This document shows positions 60,901 through 64,000 of a stretch of 64,000 nt of DNA, piece by piece. Position numbers and translations under genes: made by a program. The notes under the pieces were generated by a model. It was given only the letters and a program-made list of their open reading frames with translations, made no database searches and was not told the origin of the DNA. This DNA is from Phoronis australis (taxonomy: Eukaryota; Phoronida; Phoronidae): positions 109,762 to 173,761 of the forward strand of contig NMRA01000093.1 in assembly GCA_002633005.1 (NCBI GenBank), written 5' to 3'. Position 1 is the first letter of the stretch. Every line of letters starts with the position of its first letter.

Positions 60901-63900
60901 ACGCACAAACGTAGTACATAATTACATTTCCAGCACACAGGTGGCCTGGATGACAGATATACATAGTGTAATAACATGAATGTACCAGGGAAGAAATGGT
61001 GTGTTGAACCATTCTACATTGATTAAATGAAACCAACGAAAAGCAGCAAAGCGGATAAAACAAAATAACTGTTATTATTATTATTTATACTGGTTTCATG
61101 ATGGAGTCTAAGGGTTAGTAATAACTAGCTTATTCACAGTCACGTTGAATGCCCTACTTTTCGGATAAATCATCAGCAGAAAAATGGACTCGTTTCTTCG
61201 CTATCTGTTCACGTTCTGTTATTCCCTTCATGCGGCGAAGACGATCCTCCTACAAAAGCAGACAGTATTCAACGTGAAATTGAAAAACATCTTACAACAT
61301 AATATTTCCTTACACACAACAAATTGAATTGATAGATCCTCACAGGTATTCATTAATTTCTCAAGATGGCTGCTGCGATGAGATAAAACAGTCGCGGTAA
61401 CAATTCAACAAGTAGAAAAATAACACCTTAAATTATGATTATATATTCCAATGTGACAAACTTATTCCTGACATCTTATAACATTTTATTTTGATCAATA
61501 AATACCTCGTAACATTTTATATATCTGCTACAAAACTAGAGGACACCCAATCCAAACTAAACAACTTGATCCTGGGAAAAGGAGAAGTGTGAATTGTCAT
61601 CACAACACCATAAAAGTTTGCCTGAGTGTCTGGATGGATTAAACAACACTTAAAATGTAAAATGGAGTCAAACCATCCAGGGGATACTTTATGAAACACA
61701 CACACAACTTCGTCAAGCTGAAAATTGCCAATAAAAGGTGTACAAAACTTCCATGGACCTTTCTTCAACAGTTAGAGAATTTTGAGATGTTTTACGCCAT
61801 CTGTTGTCTACAAAATGTAGTGTACATTCTCTGATTCCATTGGTTGGCTACACTTTGTTTGGCTGACAAGTGTCCCACACTTCAATGCAGATATCCCACA
61901 ATTCCCTCACAACAAAAAGGTCAGTTCATTCACACCTCAAGTTTCTCAAGGCGTTCTTTCTCCTCCATAGCTAGTTCCTCTTCTGTCTTTAATCGATCTG
62001 TTGCTTGACCTCTGGCCTCAAACCTAAGCTGAGTCACTGCCGTGTCGTAGTCGTCTGCTTTGTTGTCTGCTTTGTTGTCTGCTGAACTGTTCCTTGTTTT
62101 CTAGTTGGTACATGTAATAATTATCATGGTGGAACAATAAGATGTAACTATTGAGAACCCACCTTCAACAAAAATGCATTTATTTCTTAGAGCTTGCTCC
62201 CCAATTACTTACTACCCCACCTAAAATCACATCTGAAACATTTCTTGTCATTTTAATAAATCTTGCTCTTCATAAAACCAATTGAATCTGCACAATGCTA
62301 TATCTATGACAAATAAGCATAAATAATTGTGACTATAGAACATTTAAATTATGTGTAAAATAATCTTGAAGACTTGACAAATAAAAATAATGATTCAAAT
62401 ATTTTTGTCACCTTAGACACTAGCATGAGACTTCTGATGTCTTTCAGTTCAGCGTCTAGTTTGTTAGTCAAGTTCAGATTTTCTTCTTTCTCCATTTGGC
62501 GTTCAAACTGAAAGAGAAATGAGCATAAGATGTGAAGAACAATGTTTGTCAATAACTTTGTGTGAGCAGAGTGCCTTCCCTTTCTAAAATTCAATATCAT
62601 ACAAAGATTAAAGAGACCAATATTCAATACTCCCTTCCTGGGGTCAAGAGAACCTTTGAAGTCAAGTTACACTACTTTGCATTTTGGATAACCAAGGGCA
62701 CAGAATGCATAACACATTACTAAAAGATTAACAACAGGAAGCTAATACCAATGATAACACTGGTGTTGAACCTGCAGCTTAACCGCACAACATAAACTGT
62801 GTTATGGAAAAGTCAGGCAATAATCCAACAACAAATGCTTGTTTAACTCCAAATAAGAAATGTATTTTGTGTAACACAGTAGTCCACAGCTGTATTAAAA
62901 GTGGTCTACTTTCTTACTTCATGCCACTGGCACAGTGGAAACCTCCATTCTTGAAAGATCTGCAGATTTTCCACGTAAGGAGCCATAATATTATTGGTCT
63001 TACTGTAAGATGGCAATTGTGCCCTAGTTCCACTACACAGTGTGGAACTTGTAAAATGGTCTACTTTGTTACCACTCCCACCATTAAACTCAAACCATTT
63101 GTGAAAAATAACCAAGCACAAAATATTAGTGAATGGCCATAGATATTAAGTACAACTAAATTGTATCGGTTTAATACAGCATTTGATAGCTATTGCATGA
63201 AAATATACTAGTCAGATCCACCATTCAACCATGCACATACAATACATGATAAAAATAGGACAACATGACCTAGAATAACCATTTTCCATTAAACCGTCAA
63301 CATGGTTAAATACTATGTTGTCGGACAGTGACAACGTACTAGTTAGTTGACAGGAGCTCTACAGCCTTATTTGGATTAAATGCTGAGGGATATTTCATAT
63401 TTCAGTTTTTTTATAAATTCTGTGCAAGCACCATACAATCAAATTTACACTGTTATGCAGTGGGATACTCATTGACAAAAGATTCAAACAAAATTCCAGG
63501 GTTTCAAACTGTTCGTGAATCAAAGAAACTGTGTTTCGCCCCGTCAACTTGGTCTATCTCACGCCTCCGAAATAGAATTTGTAAAGCAAAAGACACTGAT
63601 CCACTTTCACGCTGCTGAAGAGTTATACTTAGAAGGATTACTATTCCCTGTCATAATAACTAAGCGCAAGCAAAAAAGTCAGTCAAAAATGCTTGAACGT
63701 TGGGGCAAACTGGATTTTAGCCTGCGCAGTAACACACAACAAAACAGACAGTAAATAGCATGCCTGGCTTTATTCTGAAGAAGAGTTTTACAACCTTCCT
63801 TGCAAACTTCACCCAGGCCTATTTTCGTATTCACTATTATTAAAGATGAGTACCCCCCCTCCCCACCCCCCCGGTAACCTTCAGCCTTTCTCGTATTCAA

Positions 63901-64000
63901 TATATTTTGAAGATGAGTAACTCCTTAATGTATCTCACCCTGGCCTTTCTGGTATTCGCTATCATCTCCTCCATTCGCTCTTTCCACGTCTTTGTGCTGG
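42922..64000 (-). CDS. NOP14: NOP14 nucleolar protein (SSU processome), 5' partial
   Basis: Seventeen exons in transcription order: 64000-63939 (partial), 62507-62412, 62100-61936, 61249-61158, 59609-59506, 58246-57957, 55884-55830, 55118-54988, 53925-53701, 52379-52278, 51374-51312, 50473-50380, 49642-49480, 47649-47505, 47049-46928, 43626-43471 and 43018-42922. All junctions are GT-AG and phases close to give 719 residues plus TGA. Family landmarks: FVLDGDKKKSFEVQYKDGK, a Ser/Glu/Asp-rich acidic tract, ELPYTFDVPKSYDELVQL, CNHASLAEGNK, DPPELSALDRLVVHLY, LLFPTSDYRHLVVTPAM, and the C-terminal basic block KEMKGAIREIKRDNQFLARH ending KAMKRKKGK. NOP14 is a U3 snoRNP/SSU-processome factor that acts with Noc4 and Emg1 in 18S rRNA maturation in the nucleolus (established). 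Roughly the first 200 residues lie beyond the window. No frame break was seen. Confidence 0.95.
44335..45192 (+). mobile_element. inverted copy 2 of the CAGTGGCGGATC element
   Basis: Matches 39,429-40,412 in the opposite orientation, including GTCAAATTCGGAACACGGCG, CTATGGCTAAGTATAGGCTC, the tRNA-like segment at 44,883-44,948, and the end CCTAGATCTGCCACTG at about 45,177-45,192. The other end is reduced to a G-run. It lies in the last-but-one intron of NOP14. Confidence 0.6.
44883..44948 (+). ncRNA. tRNA-like segment inside the TIR element, copy 2
   Basis: A-box (GGTGCAGTGGTAAAGC) and B-box (GAGTTCGAGTC) sit at the same relative place as in copy 1. Differences between copies concentrate in the anticodon-arm region. 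A functional tRNA is unlikely. Confidence 0.45.
49165..49255 (+). ncRNA. tRNA-derived SINE-like segment in a NOP14 intron
   Basis: A-box TGGTCTAGTGTTATGGTG and B-box GTGGGTTCGAGTCCCAC are well preserved, with a paired T-stem (GTGGG/CCCAC). The outer palindrome CAGTGTGG/CCACACTG pairs but is out of register for an acceptor stem. I read it as a tRNA-derived repeat and not a tRNA gene. Confidence 0.5.
52720..53300 (+). repeat. CTCF-like repeat copies in a NOP14 intron
   Basis: CCACAAGAGGGCGT at 52,997-53,010 followed by CACAGCAGTC, plus flanking segments (AATTTCATGAAGATCCACCA) of the same family. These are diverged. Confidence 0.45.
54110..54620 (+). repeat. further diverged repeat copy in a NOP14 intron
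   Basis: GGGGCCACAAGGAGGTGCTG at 54,122 followed by CAGTAGTCAAATCCACCC, then segments related to 37,380-37,720. The core deviates from the CTCF consensus. Confidence 0.4.
56781..57078. repeat. 30-bp minisatellite in a NOP14 intron
   Basis: About ten copies of a 30-bp unit (GGCACAGAGGCAGCACGCAC plus ten bases). Because 30 is a multiple of three, several frames stay open on both strands; these are not genes. Confidence 0.95.
57535..57845. repeat. 48-bp minisatellite in a NOP14 intron
   Basis: About six near-identical copies of a 48-bp unit (GCTCAAGTCTACCCACGGCC at its start). Near-identity between copies suggests recent expansion or homogenisation. It lies about 110 bases from the 3' side of the acidic NOP14 exon. 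Confidence 0.95.
57957..59609 (-). CDS. NOP14: NOP14 exons: VLDGD motif and acidic tract
   Basis: Exon 59609-59506 carries FVLDGDKKKSFEVQYKDGK. Exon 58246-57957 is a 96-codon acidic, serine-rich tract (runs of DSE, EEDG, SDSED) that ends SVTFKSDLEEVTSIDLK. Acidic regions of this kind are characteristic of NOP14 and other nucleolar proteins. The tract reads as a serine-rich open frame on the opposite strand, which I treat as a shadow. Confidence 0.9.
58247..59505 (-). other. NOP14 intron without recognised features
   Basis: No repeat, RNA gene or exon recognised. The other larger NOP14 introns (43,627-46,927 apart from the elements listed, 47,650-49,479, 50,474-51,311, 51,375-52,277, 55,119-55,829, 59,610-61,157, 62,508-63,938) likewise show only short chance ORFs, simple A/T-rich sequence and a (CGCA)n run near 60,890. 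Confidence 0.4.
61158..64000 (-). CDS. NOP14: NOP14 exons at the window edge (coiled, charged N-terminal half)
   Basis: Four exons (64000-63939, 62507-62412, 62100-61936, 61249-61158) encode a strongly charged helical stretch: KTWKERMEEMIANTRKAR, FERQMEKEENLNLTNKLD, RLKTEEELAMEEKERLEKLE and then SADDLSE. The order and spacing match the lysine/glutamate-rich region before the VLDGD motif in NOP14. Introns between them hold no recognised feature except A/T-rich sequence. Confidence 0.9.

Overview
This is nuclear DNA from an animal: genes are split by GT-AG introns, intergenic space is wide, and mobile elements and satellites are dense. Nothing bacterial is present (no operons, no Shine-Dalgarno sites). 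The mix of a FAS-like polyketide synthase, hAT-like and TTAA-type DNA transposons, a Tx1/L1-type retroelement and abundant ACATGTA-type sequence suggests a marine invertebrate (echinoderm, hemichordate, lancelet or mollusc are all possible). I cannot name the species from the sequence.

Layout. (1) 1-13,040: no convincing gene; satellites, a retroelement 3' tail, inverted-repeat elements and weak promoter-like patches. (2) 13,043-15,500: a remodelled block just upstream of the first gene, with a foldback element built from ~20-bp sub-repeats, a tandem duplication, a (TTG)n microsatellite and bracketing inverted ends. (3) 15,660-33,690, plus strand: a complete animal FAS-like type I iterative polyketide synthase of six coding exons and 2,084 residues, order KS-AT-DH-pseudoKR-degenerate ER-KR-ACP, without thioesterase. 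Five introns all lie in the KS region; everything after it is one 5.3-kb exon. Introns 1 and 2 carry a truncated retroelement, a 157-bp hAT MITE with target duplication, and a ~3.0-kb TIR element. (4) 33,691-42,900: intergenic, with arrays of a repeat carrying a CTCF-like core, a perfect 14-bp hairpin, and a 104-bp tandem array split by a 2.7-kb TTAA-flanked insertion that itself holds a nested element with a tRNA-like segment. (5) 42,922-64,000, minus strand: NOP14, seventeen exons covering the C-terminal 719 residues; the 5' end lies beyond base 64,000. Its introns hold minisatellites, hAT-like DNA and a tRNA-derived repeat.

The two genes converge and have no evident functional link: one is a secondary-metabolite enzyme, the other a ribosome-biogenesis housekeeping protein. 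The predicted PKS product is a KR/DH-processed, enoyl-unreduced (polyene-type) chain, because the ER keeps its fold-like sequence but has lost its nucleotide-binding glycine loop. That chemistry is inference from motifs. All exon joins come from reading splice sites and frames by eye; phases close exactly in both genes.
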